Shown one piece after another: positions 9,255 to 18,543 of a DNA stretch of 64,000 bases. The DNA lies in assembly GCF_024721175.1 (NCBI RefSeq), contig NZ_CP099399.1, positions 4,320,501 through 4,384,500 on the forward strand, written 5' to 3'. Numbering within the stretch: the first letter of the stretch is position 1; every line of letters begins with the position of its first letter. This stretch comes from Rhizobium sp. Pop5 (lineage in GTDB: Bacteria > Pseudomonadota > Alphaproteobacteria > Rhizobiales > Rhizobiaceae). The notes under the pieces are model-generated. The model saw only the letters and a program-made list of their open reading frames with translations, ran no database searches and was not told the origin of the DNA. The position numbers and the translations under genes are program-made.

Positions 9255-10355
9255 TCAGTCTCCGTCCGAAAAGGAAAAGCCGGCAGAAAGCCCGATGGCC
9301 GCGCCATATTCGTCGCTGATCTTGGTGATAAGATCGCGGCTCTCGGAAAGCAGCGCATCGAGCTTGGCCTTCTCCGCATCGCTGGTGGCGACGTCGATAT
9401 CAGGGTTGAGCTTCGGCATGCTGTCGAGCAGTGACTTGAAATCTTCGTCGATGGCGGCGGCGACCGCCTGTTTGTCCGGCGGCAGAAGCTCGGCCATACC
9501 AGCCTTCTGCCACAGCGTGCGCAGGCCCTCCAGATTGGCGGCCATCGATTTCCAGGTGTTTTTCGAGCGCCAGTAGATCGCCATGCGCGGGCGCGGCTGA
9601 GTATCCTTGCCCTTATAGAACTGCTCCAACCTCTGGTCGCGGATATTCTCCGCACCATGGACGAGAATGCCGAGCAGCGCGGTGACGGCTTCCTTATTGT
9701 CCATGAAATCGTCGCTCTGCGCGCCCGGATGTTTCCAGCTCGCCTGCACCCCGTCGGGCTTTTCCCAGGCGGCGACGACTTCGCCGGCCTCGCGCTGGAT
9801 ATTGCCGGCCACCGCCGCGCCGTAAAGGCAGCGGAAGCCGCCCTTCTGCTTGATGAGATCGTCCGAGCCGTTGCCGTAAAGCACATATTCCAGCGCCGTC
9901 AGGCCCTGCAGCGCCACGCTCTTGCCGGCGATCGCATCGACGGTCGCATCTTTGGGATCGGCCTTGGCGATCAGCGCCTGTACCTGCTTGAGGCCGACGC
10001 CCTTGCGGTCGGGATAAAACAGGATGTGCTCGAAAAGATTGTCGTGAGTCACAGGTCCGGTCTGGACGATCTCGATGATCGACCAATAGCGGATCGTATC
10101 GTCGAAGGCGGATTTCGCCTTGTCGAGCATCTGTTGCGTGCCGCCATCGCAGAGGTCCTTCATCGCCGTCGTCAGCCGGGCGGCCGATTGTTGCATGTTG
10201 CGGTAGCCAGGGCGGATCACCTCGTCGACGGCGCGCTGCATAACGGCCGGAACGGCATCCTCGTTGAGCCCTGCCGCAGGAGCGGCGGTCTGGGCGGCCG
10301 CCGACGTGGCAAAGCCGATCAGAGTGAGGCAGAGCAGGGGGTGCCAAAGGCGCAT
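9255..10355 (-). CDS. Imelysin-family (peptidase M75-like) periplasmic protein
   Basis: This 366-residue protein has a signal peptide (HPLLCLTLIGFATSAAA). Its alpha-helical imelysin fold is marked by the NEDAVPAVMQRAVDEVIRPGY start and the QGLTALEYVLYG segment, the position of the family GxHxxE motif (here without the His). Imelysins are EfeO/IrpA-like periplasmic iron-handling proteins. The start is fused to the upstream stop (TGATG), showing translational coupling to the di-haem gene. Confidence 0.75.
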   Translation of the reverse strand: MRLWHPLLCLTLIGFATSAAAQTAAPAAGLNEDAVPAVMQRAVDEVIRPGYRNMQQSAARLTTAMKDLCDGGTQQMLDKAKSAFDDTIRYWSIIEIVQTGPVTHDNLFEHILFYPDRKGVGLKQVQALIAKADPKDATVDAIAGKSVALQGLTALEYVLYGNGSDDLIKQKGGFRCLYGAAVAGNIQREAGEVVAAWEKPDGVQASWKHPGAQSDDFMDNKEAVTALLGILVHGAENIRDQRLEQFYKGKDTQPRPRMAIYWRSKNTWKSMAANLEGLRTLWQKAGMAELLPPDKQAVAAAIDEDFKSLLDSMPKLNPDIDVATSDAEKAKLDALLSESRDLITKISDEYGAAIGLSAGFSFSDGD

Positions 10356-11893
10356 CAAAGTGACTCCAGGAATGTAATAAGGGCCGCCCTGTCGTCTTTG
10401 GACAGGGAGGAGAAAGCGTTGCGGGCCTTTTCAGCTTCGCCGCCGTGCCAGAGGATCGCCTCGGTGAGATCCCGCGCACGGCCGTCATGCAGGAAAAAGC
10501 TGTGTCCGCTGACAGTCCGGGTCAGTCCTATACCCCATAGCGGCGGCGTGCGCCATTCACGTCCGCTTGCAAGACCGACCTGCTGTCCGTCGGCAAGACC
10601 ATCGCCCATGTCGTGCAGAAGAAAGTCGGAATAGGGCCAGATCAGCTGGAAGGACTGCGCCTTGTCAGGCGTATCGCGGCGGGTAACGAATTTCGGCACA
10701 TGGCAGGAAATGCAGCCGGTTTCGTAGAAAATCCGCTTGCCCCGCAGCGTGTCGGGGAAGCTCGCCTTGCGCCGCGCCGGAACGGCGAGATTTTCCGAAT
10801 AGAAGGTTACGAGGTCGAGAATGGGTCCCGGCGCTTCTTCCGCTCCCAGCCGCTTCTGCACGCCGGTCGGCATATCGAGGCATTTCTTTTCCGCCTTGGT
10901 GCAATCGCCGTGCGCATCCGGCTCGTCGGGCGTCGAGATACCGACATCGTTGGCGAAAGCATCCGCACTCTGGTCGCGCACCGTGGCATTCTGCGCCTTC
11001 CAGCCGAAGCGTCCGAGCGCGATCTTGCCGCTGCGGTGGTCGCGCACGATCGCCGCCTTGCCCGAAATGCCGTCGCCGTCGGCATCATCGGGATCGGCGT
11101 GGGCGAGGATGTCGGCCTCCGGAATGGCTTCGATCAGCCCAAGGCCGATCATGGCGGAGGCGACACGCGGCGAAATCGTCGTCGCCGGATCGAGCGGTCC
11201 GTAAGCCAGGTTCGCTACCGCATAGGTCGGCCGCCGCAGCGACACGGTCTCGCCGTCGCCGAGCGTCACCGGTTCTTCGCGGTAGCTGATCGCCATCTTG
11301 CCCTCGGCGGCAAGGCCTGGAACGGCCAGATCCTGCAGCTGGTGGCCATAGACAGGGTCGGGGAAATTAAGGACATCGGCCGCCGCTATCGCTTTTTCCT
11401 CTTCCGGCGTCGTGGCGGCGCGCGAAAGTCGTAGCAGCATCGAAGTGGCGCTCGGGCCTCCTTCCGGCGGTTTGCCGCGACCGTCATTGACATGGCAGCT
11501 CATGCAGGAGCGGGCGTTGAAGAGCGGGCCGAGGCCATCGGAGGCCTGCGTCGAAGAGGGGGCGGAAACCCAGAGCTTGCGGAAGAGGGCATTGCCGAGC
11601 TTGAAATTCTGCTCTTCCTCGAAAGGGATATTGGCCGAGATATGCGAGAAACTGTCCTGGGTTACGGGATCGATCGAGGTCGTAGCCCCCGCCTGCATCG
11701 CCTCGTATTGTTCGGCCTTGGAAAAATCCGCCGTCGGCCGCGTCACATCGGCGACCCTCTTGATATCGGCTTCGGAAAGGTCGGCGCGTTTCGTCGGCAG
11801 GTCGAAACCGGCGGCAACAGCTACGGAAAAACCGGCAAGCAGGGCGCAGAGCGTTGCGCTGGCGATCAATCGGCGGGCCGGGGCATGCGACAT
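10355..11893 (-). CDS. Di-haem oxidoreductase (DUF1111) with two CxxCH motifs
   Basis: This 512-residue exported c-type cytochrome has an N-terminal signal segment (ASATLCALLAGFSVAVAAG) and two covalent haem sites: ARSCMSCHVNDGRG near residue 130 and TGCISCHVPKF near residue 390. The family is often called thiol oxidoreductase/DUF1111 and is found next to imelysin genes in iron-regulated operons. It probably supplies redox chemistry (Fe2+/Fe3+) in the periplasm; that role is inferred from context. Confidence 0.82.
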   Translation of the reverse strand: MSHAPARRLIASATLCALLAGFSVAVAAGFDLPTKRADLSEADIKRVADVTRPTADFSKAEQYEAMQAGATTSIDPVTQDSFSHISANIPFEEEQNFKLGNALFRKLWVSAPSSTQASDGLGPLFNARSCMSCHVNDGRGKPPEGGPSATSMLLRLSRAATTPEEEKAIAAADVLNFPDPVYGHQLQDLAVPGLAAEGKMAISYREEPVTLGDGETVSLRRPTYAVANLAYGPLDPATTISPRVASAMIGLGLIEAIPEADILAHADPDDADGDGISGKAAIVRDHRSGKIALGRFGWKAQNATVRDQSADAFANDVGISTPDEPDAHGDCTKAEKKCLDMPTGVQKRLGAEEAPGPILDLVTFYSENLAVPARRKASFPDTLRGKRIFYETGCISCHVPKFVTRRDTPDKAQSFQLIWPYSDFLLHDMGDGLADGQQVGLASGREWRTPPLWGIGLTRTVSGHSFFLHDGRARDLTEAILWHGGEAEKARNAFSSLSKDDRAALITFLESL

Positions 11894-11901
11894 TCAGGGT
11901 T

Positions 11902-11930
11902 CGGACCGCTCCGGCTTTCGGAGCGGTCCG
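11902..11930 (-). promoter_or_regulatory. Intercistronic hairpin in the iron operon
   Basis: A perfect 11-bp stem (CGGACCGCTCC at 11902-11912 with GGAGCGGTCCG at 11920-11930, 7-nt loop) lies between the first gene (imelysin) and the di-haem gene. On the minus strand it is not followed by a T-tract. It probably attenuates read-through or stabilises the upstream message so that the imelysin is made in excess. Confidence 0.6.
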
Positions 11931-11938
11931 CCTTTTGC

Positions 11939-13213
11939 TTATTTGAAGACGGCGTTAGGATTATCCAAGCTGTCGGAACCTTCAAGCTGAACCGTGCCGA
12001 GATCGAGTGCGGCAATAACGCGCTGGATCGATTTCGTTTGGTCGATCAGCCCATCGATGGCGGCCTGGACGACGGCATTGCCTTCCTTGTTGCCTTCGCC
12101 AATCATCTGGTCGTACTTCTCGACCGTCTCGCCGCGCTTTGCCATGGCATTCATCGCGTCGAGCGTCTTGTTGAGCTTGCCTTCCATCTCGGCATCGACC
12201 GCCTTGTCCTTAGCGGCGACGAGATCGTGCAGCGACGGGCCACTGAGCTTGGTGCCGTCGACGCGGGTATAGTTGCCGGTATAGGCGGCGGCGATGCCGA
12301 TCGCGTCGTTGAGATGCGAGTTGTAGGTATTGTCGGAGAAGCAATCATGCTCTTCCTCGGGATCGTGCAGCAGCAGGCCGAGCTTCATACGCTCGCCGGC
12401 AAGCTCGCCATAGGAGAGCGAACCCATGCCCGTCAGGATCGTGACGAGACCGGCTTTCGGATCGGCTTCGACGTTTTTCGTCGCAGCGCCATCTGGCTTC
12501 CAGTTGTCGGTCATTTCCTGCAGGTCGGAAACCAGTAGCGTGGATGCGGACTTCAGATATTCGGCGCGGCGGTCGCAATTGCCGTGCGTGCAGTTCTTCA
12601 GGTCGTAATCTGTTGCCGGGCGATTGCCGGCGCCGGGTCCGGTGCCGTTCAGATCCTGTCCCCAGAGCAGGAATTCGATGGCGTGGTAGCCGGTCGCGAC
12701 ATTGGCTTCGATGCCGCCGGCCTCGGCGAGCGTGCCGGAGAGGAATTCAGGCGTCAGCTTGGAAGCATCGACGTCCTTGCCGTCGATCTTGATCGTCTTG
12801 TTGGCGATGACGTTCGCCACATAGAGAGAATTTTCGTCGCTTTCGGTGCCGTAGGAGGGGTCGACATAATCGATCAGGCCTTCGTCGAGAGGCCATGCGT
12901 TGACCTTGCCTTCCCAGTCGTCGACGATCGGATTGCCGAAGCGATAGACTTCCGACTGCTGGTAGGGAACGCGCGCCTTGATCCAGGCGTCCCTTGCGGT
13001 CTTGAGCGTTTCGTCGGTCGGCGCTTTCAGGAAGGCGTCGATGGCGGCGTCGAGCGCCTTGGCCGTCGTCAGCGAGTCCTCGTATTTGGCGTGCGCCACG
13101 TCGGCATAATGTTTCACCACGGCGCTAGCGTCGGTCTCGGCCTGCGCGGGTAGGGCGAGCAGGGCGGCGGGGGCAATCGCCAGCACGGCTGCGCGGAATG
13201 TGTTGAGTTTCAT
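11939..13213 (-). CDS. irpA: Iron-regulated imelysin, IrpA-like
   Basis: This 424-residue periplasmic protein has a cleavable signal (FRAAVLAIAPAALLALPAQA). The imelysin domain contains VYRFGNPIVDDWEGKVNAWPLDEGLIDYVDP and the canonical GxHxxE motif in ATGYHAIEFLLWGQDLNGTGPG (near residue 180). IrpA-type imelysins are induced in iron starvation and take part in iron acquisition. It is the first gene of the operon and lies behind a candidate Irr box at 13294-13310. Confidence 0.85.
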   Translation of the reverse strand: MKLNTFRAAVLAIAPAALLALPAQAETDASAVVKHYADVAHAKYEDSLTTAKALDAAIDAFLKAPTDETLKTARDAWIKARVPYQQSEVYRFGNPIVDDWEGKVNAWPLDEGLIDYVDPSYGTESDENSLYVANVIANKTIKIDGKDVDASKLTPEFLSGTLAEAGGIEANVATGYHAIEFLLWGQDLNGTGPGAGNRPATDYDLKNCTHGNCDRRAEYLKSASTLLVSDLQEMTDNWKPDGAATKNVEADPKAGLVTILTGMGSLSYGELAGERMKLGLLLHDPEEEHDCFSDNTYNSHLNDAIGIAAAYTGNYTRVDGTKLSGPSLHDLVAAKDKAVDAEMEGKLNKTLDAMNAMAKRGETVEKYDQMIGEGNKEGNAVVQAAIDGLIDQTKSIQRVIAALDLGTVQLEGSDSLDNPNAVFK

Positions 13214-13293
13214 GATCCTCTCCTGTGACGGATTTTCCGTCTAATCGGGCCCCGTCTCTTCGCGCAAAAGCAAACTGGTGTCAAATACTCTAG

Positions 13294-13310
13294 TTTGGAA
13301 TGATTTTAAG
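13294..13310 (-). promoter_or_regulatory. Candidate Irr (ICE-like) iron box upstream of irpA
   Basis: TTTGGAATGATTTTAAG resembles the iron-control element TTTAGAA-N3-TTCTAAA recognised by the rhizobial regulator Irr, matching at 11 of 14 defined positions. It lies about 80 bp upstream of the irpA start. Irr control of imelysin operons is plausible from known rhizobial iron regulation, but the site call is inference. Confidence 0.5.
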
Positions 13311-13379
13311 ATGGGAAAACACTGCACACGCGCTTGTTGCCAAGGCATCCGCCTGGAAAATCGGCGGCAATCGCCCCAG

Positions 13380-14669
13380 TCAGGCTTTCCGCTGCATGCG
13401 GCAGAAGAAGAAGCCGTCCGTATCGGTGGAGGCCGGCGTCAGCGTCACCGTCAGGCCGTCGGAAGAGTGCGGGCGCGGGGCATCCTTGCCGAACAGGGCG
13501 TCCCAGGCGGGCAGGGCGCTGACGATCTGGAAATCAGGATTGTCAGCCGTGAAGCGGCGTACCTGTTCCTCGTTTTCCCGTGGCAGCACCGAGCAAGTGA
13601 CATAGATCAGCTCGCCGCCCGATTTGACGAAGCCGCTCGCCTGCGCCAGCGCGTCCTGCTGCTGGGCGGTGCGCTCGTCGAGGTTTTTTGCGGTCAGCCG
13701 CCATTTTGTGTCGGGCCGCCGCCGCCACGTGCCGGTGCCGGTGCAGGGGGCATCAACCAGCACCTTGTCGCAGCGTCCGGCAAGGCTGGATAGCCCTTTG
13801 GCGTCGTCATGCACCTGGACATTGCGCGTGCCCGCCCGCTTCAGCCGCTCGATGATCGGCGCCAACCGCTTGCGGTCGGCGTCATAGGCATGAACCTGGC
13901 CCTTGTTCTGCATGGCCGCCGCCATGGCCAGGGTCTTGCCACCCCCGCCGGCGCAATAGTCGAGGATCTGTTCGCCGTCTTTCGCGAGCACCAGGTCGGC
14001 GACGATCTGCGATCCTTCGTCCTGAACTTCGAACCAGCCTTTCTGGAACGAAAGCTCGGCTGTCACGTTGGGAAGACGCGAGGCGCCTTCGCCTGCGGCA
14101 ATCCGGATGCCGTAGCGGGCGATCTTCGCCGCATGCGCGCCGGCCCGTTCGAGTGCCTTGACCGCCTTGTCGCGGGAGGCTTTCAGAATGTTGGCGCGCA
14201 GATCGAGCGTCGGGCGGGCGGCAAGCGCCTGTGCCTCGGCGAGCCATTCGGCACCGAAGGCCTGTTCGAAGGAGGATTGAACCCATTCGGGAATATCGCC
14301 GCGGATGTGCGGCGGCGCATCGTCGAGCGAGCGGCTTTCGAAGGCCGAGACGGCCTCGGGCGAAAGCGGTGGCGGCGCAAACTTGTCGTCCGCCAGTTCG
14401 GCGGCAAGGCTGTCTGACGTGAAACCCCATTGGCGGAACATGACGGCGTAAGCGATGGCCGAGGCGCTGTCGTCATCCATCAGCCAGGCATGGGAAAGCC
14501 GCATGCGCAATGCGTCGTAGACGATGTTGCCGATCGCGGCGCGATCGCCGGAGCCGGCGAAGCGATGCGCAAGGCCCCAGTCCTTCAGCGCGTCGGCGAC
14601 AGGGCGCTTGCGGGCATCGATGTCCGCGAGCACAGAAATCGCCCCTTCGAGGCGGCCGCCCAGACGCAT
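13380..14669 (-). CDS. RsmB-type 16S rRNA/tRNA m5C methyltransferase
   Basis: This 429-residue protein has an N-terminal NusB-like region (RPVADALKDWGLAHRFAGSGDRAAIGNIVYDALR) and a C-terminal SAM-dependent domain. The SAM loop is DYCAGGGGKTLAMAA. The catalytic motifs are DAPCTGTGTWRRRPD and YVTCSVLPREN, whose cysteine attacks C6 of the target cytosine. It methylates C5 of cytosine in RNA, probably 16S rRNA C967. It is a single gene facing away from irpA. Confidence 0.85.
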   Translation of the reverse strand: MRLGGRLEGAISVLADIDARKRPVADALKDWGLAHRFAGSGDRAAIGNIVYDALRMRLSHAWLMDDDSASAIAYAVMFRQWGFTSDSLAAELADDKFAPPPLSPEAVSAFESRSLDDAPPHIRGDIPEWVQSSFEQAFGAEWLAEAQALAARPTLDLRANILKASRDKAVKALERAGAHAAKIARYGIRIAAGEGASRLPNVTAELSFQKGWFEVQDEGSQIVADLVLAKDGEQILDYCAGGGGKTLAMAAAMQNKGQVHAYDADRKRLAPIIERLKRAGTRNVQVHDDAKGLSSLAGRCDKVLVDAPCTGTGTWRRRPDTKWRLTAKNLDERTAQQQDALAQASGFVKSGGELIYVTCSVLPRENEEQVRRFTADNPDFQIVSALPAWDALFGKDAPRPHSSDGLTVTLTPASTDTDGFFFCRMQRKA

Positions 14670-14817
14670 TCACATGTCTCCTGTTGCCATGGCATGTGAA
14701 CGATCGCGCGACGGTCGCGGGCGGAGTGTTCACAAGTCTCAACCGCGTGGTAACCGCGATTGACGGCAAGAGCAAGCGCCGCTGAGGCGCAGCCGGTTGC
14801 AAGAGGCTCGGTAGGCC

Positions 14818-15210
14818 TCAGCTGATGACCTGGTAGCAGACTTTCGCAGTGCCGGAGCTCACCATGCCGATATTCTGGGCGGCGGCGCGCGACAGATCGA
14901 GCACGCGGCCGCGGATGAACGGACCACGATCGTTGATGCGAACGACGACGGTGCGGCCATTGTTGCTGTTGGTGACCTTCACCTTGGTGCCGAATGCGAG
15001 CGAACGATGTGCGGCAGTCAAGACGGCAGGGTTCATACGTTCCCCGGAAGCAGTTTTGGAGCGAAGTGCGTACCATGAAGCACCGCCACAGCCATTTGCA
15101 GCAAAACCTTCCGCCGGAAGCAAGGAAGAGCAGGCTGCAATAGTTGTGGCAGCGATAATAGAACGGCAGATTTTCTTCAAAACGGAGTGTCCCTCAACTA
15201 TTGAACTCAC
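14818..15210 (-). CDS. RlpA-like double-psi beta-barrel protein (septal ring lytic transglycosylase family)
   Basis: This 130-residue exported protein has a signal peptide ([23 protein letters not shown]) and the RlpA core GGASWYA...TASGERMNP...[16 protein letters not shown]...[24 protein letters not shown]. The catalytic-type Asp and the HRSLPFGT region are conserved. The family binds or cleaves denuded peptidoglycan glycan strands. The GTG at 15210 has weak support; a TTG at 15180 is preceded by GAGGGA and is a plausible true start. Confidence 0.82.
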   Translation of the reverse strand: MSSIVEGHSVLKKICRSIIAATTIAACSSLLPAEGFAANGCGGASWYALRSKTASGERMNPAVLTAAHRSLAFGTKVKVTNSNNGRTVVVRINDRGPFIRGRVLDLSRAAAQNIGMVSSGTAKVCYQVIS

Positions 15211-15587
15211 GCCCTTGCAGGCGGCGGGGCTTAAATCCGTCGAAAAATGGCAAAAAAGTGCCGGGGCCGATCACGGAATGTTACAGATTGTAATATTTGT
15301 GAGGCCATTGATAAAATATGAGAATTTGCCACGTGTGGCAGGATGTGGAAAAAACGCAATGAAATCAGCTAAAATTCAAATGATTTTTCCGAGGAAGTTT
15401 TAAACCTCAAGGCCTTCACAAAAATCACGAAATATTTTTTCTGCCTTCGCCATATTTGCTGCCACATTTGAGCAAATTCAGGGGCCGTTAACCATGATAT
15501 GCGGCGAGAATTGTTCTGCTAAATGCAGAAAGTAGGAATTTCCTACTCATTTTGGGTGATAACCCCGGTCGCTGGCAACGGCCTGAT
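15211..15587. other. Intergenic, AT-rich
   Basis: This ~380-bp spacer is clearly AT-richer than its surroundings. I find no convincing coding frame or RNA gene. It must hold the promoter of the RlpA-like gene and the 3' region of the SDR gene. Confidence 0.5.
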
Positions 15588-16457
15588 CTAACCGCGCCAG
15601 CGTTCGTCCTGCCACAATTGCGCAAGCGATATCGGGTAGTCAGGGAAGGAAAATTCGAAGCCGGCGGCTTTGAGTTTCGCATTCGACACTCGCTTGTTCT
15701 CGCCGTAGAAGGAGCGCGCCATCGGTGAGAGGTCGGCGGTTTCGAAGGCCTGTTCCGGTGGCGGTTCGACGCCCATCAGTCGCGCTGCCTCGACAATCAC
15801 ATCCTGCGGCGGGCCGGGCCGATCGTCCGTGACATTATAGATGCCGCCGAGGCGATGGTCCGAGAGGAATCGCGCTGCCGAGCCAATATCTTCGACGCGG
15901 ATGCGGTTGAACACCTGGTCTTTCTTGATGAGACGTCGCGCCGTGCCCTTTTCCAGGTTGCAAAACGCGTTGCGTCCCGGCCCGTAAATGCCGGAAAGGC
16001 GCAAGATAGCGGCGGGCACGCCACGCCTTTCTCCCATCGCCAGCCAGCCTTCCTCGGCCTCGAGCCGTTCCTTCGACCGTCCGGAAACGGGCACGCAGGG
16101 CGTCTCCTCGTTGATCCATGCGCCTTTGTGATCGCCATAGACGCCGACGGTGGAGAGGTAACCGATCCACTCGAGCCGCGGCAGCAGGCCTGCGTCATCT
16201 TCGCCGAGCAGCCGCAGCAGCGGGTCGGCTTTCCCCGGCGCGATCGACTGCACGAGATGGGTGACGCCAGCCAAAGACTCGCGCAGACGGTCTTCCAGGG
16301 TCTCGCCGTCGAAAAGGAATGCCTCGATGCCGTCGCGGCTCAGCGCTTCCATCTTCTCCGCCGAGCGCGTCGTGCCGGACACGCGCACGCCGCCGCCTGC
16401 GAAGGCCTTGGCGATCGCCGTGCCGGAAAAACCGCAGCCAAAGATCATCACATGCAT
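15588..16457 (-). CDS. NAD(P)-dependent epimerase/SDR (YeeZ-like)
   Basis: This 289-residue extended SDR starts with the Rossmann motif FGCGFSGTAIAKAF. It contains YLSTVGVYGDHKGAWINEETP (active-site Ser/Thr and Tyr region) and an RLSGIYGPGRNAF segment, as in YeeZ/NAD-epimerase proteins. The ATG at 16457 overlaps the stop of queG (TGATG), indicating coupling; an upstream in-frame start would lie inside queG. Substrate unknown. Confidence 0.75.
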   Translation of the reverse strand: MHVMIFGCGFSGTAIAKAFAGGGVRVSGTTRSAEKMEALSRDGIEAFLFDGETLEDRLRESLAGVTHLVQSIAPGKADPLLRLLGEDDAGLLPRLEWIGYLSTVGVYGDHKGAWINEETPCVPVSGRSKERLEAEEGWLAMGERRGVPAAILRLSGIYGPGRNAFCNLEKGTARRLIKKDQVFNRIRVEDIGSAARFLSDHRLGGIYNVTDDRPGPPQDVIVEAARLMGVEPPPEQAFETADLSPMARSFYGENKRVSNAKLKAAGFEFSFPDYPISLAQLWQDERWRG

Positions 16458-17608
16458 CAGCCCACTCCCGCCAGTCGCCATTCGTTCAATACGTCGTCAT
16501 CGCTCTCATCAGCCCTTTGTGCGGCAAAGGCCGAGAATTCGCCAGCCTCCATCAGCCGCGAAAGCGCCCATACAGCCATCCCTCGCACCACCGGCGAGGC
16601 ATCGCCAGCGAGCGCGAGACATTGCGCGACGAAAGCCCTGTCGCCGGAATTACCGGCGGCGATCAGCACGTTGCGGATGAAGCGGTCGCGACCGATCCGC
16701 TTCACCGGCGAGCCGCTGAAGAAGGCGCGGAAGGTGGTGTCATCGAGCGTCAGCAGAAAGGCGATCGACGGCTCCTGCAGGTCTTCCCTTGCCTTCAGCT
16801 TCATCTCGGAGGCGGAGCTGGCGAACTTGTTCCAGGGACAGACGGCAAGACAATCGTCGCAGCCATAGATGCGGTTGCCGATCAGCACCCGCAGATCGGG
16901 ATCGATCGATCCCTTATGCTCGATGGTGAGGTAGGAAATGCAGCGCCGTGCATCGATCTGGTAAGGCGCGGGAAAGGCGGCCGTCGGGCAGATATCGATG
17001 CAGGCGCGGCAGGAGCCGCAATGATCGATCTCCGGCGCGTCGACGGCAAGATCGGCCGTGGTGAACATCGAGCCGAGAAACAGCCAGGAGCCGTGTGTAC
17101 GGCTGACGAGATTGGTGTGTTTGCCCTGCCAGCCGAGGCCGGCCACTGCCGCAAGCGGCTTTTCCATGACGGGTGCGGTATCGACGAACACCTTCACATC
17201 GGCGCCGGCGCGCGCGGCAAAGCGCGTTGCGATTTCCTTCAGCCGACCCTTGATGACATCGTGATAATCGCGATTGCGCGCATAGACCGAGATCGCCGCC
17301 TTGTCTGGCTTGTCGAGGATGCCGCGCGGATCTTCCTCCGGCCCATAATTGAGGCCGAAGACGACGACGGATCGCACCTCGCTCCAAAGCGTCAGAGGGT
17401 CGCCGCGCCGCTCGCGCGTCTCCGCCATCCAGTCCATCGTCCCGTGGTGCCCGGCATCGATGAACTGGCCGAGGCGCTCCTTCGCCTGCGGGATCGCATC
17501 CGGACGTGTAATGCGGCAGAGATCGAAGCCCTTGGCGGCAGATTCCGCCTTGACGAAGTCGGTCAAATTGTCGCGGCGTCGCCGCTCTTTGTCATCAGCT
17601 TCGGGCAT
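16457..17608 (-). CDS. queG: tRNA epoxyqueuosine(34) reductase
   Basis: This 383-residue cobalamin-dependent iron-sulfur enzyme makes the last step of queuosine synthesis in tRNA anticodons. The cobalamin-binding domain carries VFVDTAPVMEKPLA. Two [4Fe-4S] ferredoxin motifs follow: CGSCRACIDICPTAAF (near residue 200) and CDDCLAVCPWNKFA (near 250). A C-terminal HEAT-like region is present, and the length is normal. It is followed by an overlapping SDR gene and preceded at 12 bp by a GST gene, giving a probable three-gene operon. Confidence 0.93.
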   Translation of the reverse strand: MPEADDKERRRRDNLTDFVKAESAAKGFDLCRITRPDAIPQAKERLGQFIDAGHHGTMDWMAETRERRGDPLTLWSEVRSVVVFGLNYGPEEDPRGILDKPDKAAISVYARNRDYHDVIKGRLKEIATRFAARAGADVKVFVDTAPVMEKPLAAVAGLGWQGKHTNLVSRTHGSWLFLGSMFTTADLAVDAPEIDHCGSCRACIDICPTAAFPAPYQIDARRCISYLTIEHKGSIDPDLRVLIGNRIYGCDDCLAVCPWNKFASSASEMKLKAREDLQEPSIAFLLTLDDTTFRAFFSGSPVKRIGRDRFIRNVLIAAGNSGDRAFVAQCLALAGDASPVVRGMAVWALSRLMEAGEFSAFAAQRADESDDDVLNEWRLAGVG

Positions 17609-17620
17609 GAAGAGCCCTCG

Positions 17621-18313
17621 TCAGAAATCCAGATCGGCGTAGTGCGAAACCGGAGTGAGGCCGCGCACGCGCTCGGTCAGCATCGGCCGGAAGGATGGGC
17701 GCGATTTCAGCCGCTGATACCAGTCCTTCACGACAGGTGCGTCCGCCCATTCGATCTCGCCCAGATAATCGAGGATCGAGATCGAGGCGGCAGCGGCAAG
17801 ATCGGCATAGCTCATCCGCTCGCCCGCCAGCCATTGGCGTGAGCCGGCAAGCCAGGTGAGATAGCGCATATGCTGTCGGATATTCGCGCGGGCCGTGCGC
17901 AAAATCTTCGAATCCGGCGCTCCGCCGCCCTGATCAGCCGTCATCTGCAACTTATAGACACGCTCGCGGGCAAGCGGCTTCGTCACGTCGTTTTCCATCT
18001 TCTGCATGAACCACTCGGTCAACCGGCGGATTTCCGCCCGCTGGAAAGGGTCCTCGGCGAGCAGCCGCCGGTCGCGCTTCAACACGCCATGCGTCTCGTC
18101 CAGATATTCGGAAATGACGGTCGCCCCGCACAGCGCGCGCATGCTGTCGTCGACATAGACCGGCAGCGTGCCGGCGGGGTTGAGGGCCAGGAAGTCCCGG
18201 CGCTTCTCCCATGTCTGCTCTTCGATCAGATCCGCCTGATAGCCGTATTCCGCCAGGATCAGCCGGACGAAGCGAGATGCGGATGACATGGGATGATGAT
18301 AAAGCGTGGGCAT
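17621..18313 (-). CDS. Glutathione S-transferase family protein
   Basis: This 230-residue protein has an N-terminal thioredoxin-fold GST domain (YHHPMSSASRFVRLILAEYG; LNPAGTLPVYVDD with the cis-Pro; then CGATVISEYLDE, the glutathione-binding Ser-Glu region). Its C-terminal helical domain includes GERMSYADLAAAASISIL. It conjugates or reduces substrates with glutathione in the cytoplasm. It is the first gene of the GST-queG-SDR cluster. Confidence 0.85.
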   Translation of the reverse strand: MPTLYHHPMSSASRFVRLILAEYGYQADLIEEQTWEKRRDFLALNPAGTLPVYVDDSMRALCGATVISEYLDETHGVLKRDRRLLAEDPFQRAEIRRLTEWFMQKMENDVTKPLARERVYKLQMTADQGGGAPDSKILRTARANIRQHMRYLTWLAGSRQWLAGERMSYADLAAAASISILDYLGEIEWADAPVVKDWYQRLKSRPSFRPMLTERVRGLTPVSHYADLDF

Positions 18314-18543
18314 CGATACTCGGGCTTTGTGATTGCTGTTACAGGACTGTGCGGCAGCTCAATTATAGCGCCCTAGTCATGACTCATTGGTTGAAGCTAT
18401 AGGAGCTTGGCCCCGCCAATACAAGCGAATCGGATTTCTCGTCATCTGGCAATGGCGAAACACGGTCTAACGAATGAATGGAAGCGGCAGCCTGATCGGC
18501 CCAAGCGCTCAGGCCAGACCGAACTTTAAACCGGAGACAATGT

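Noticed and set aside
9657..11434. Plus-strand frames opposite the imelysin and di-haem genes
   Set aside because: They are mirror frames of real genes with signal peptides and CxxCH motifs on the other strand.
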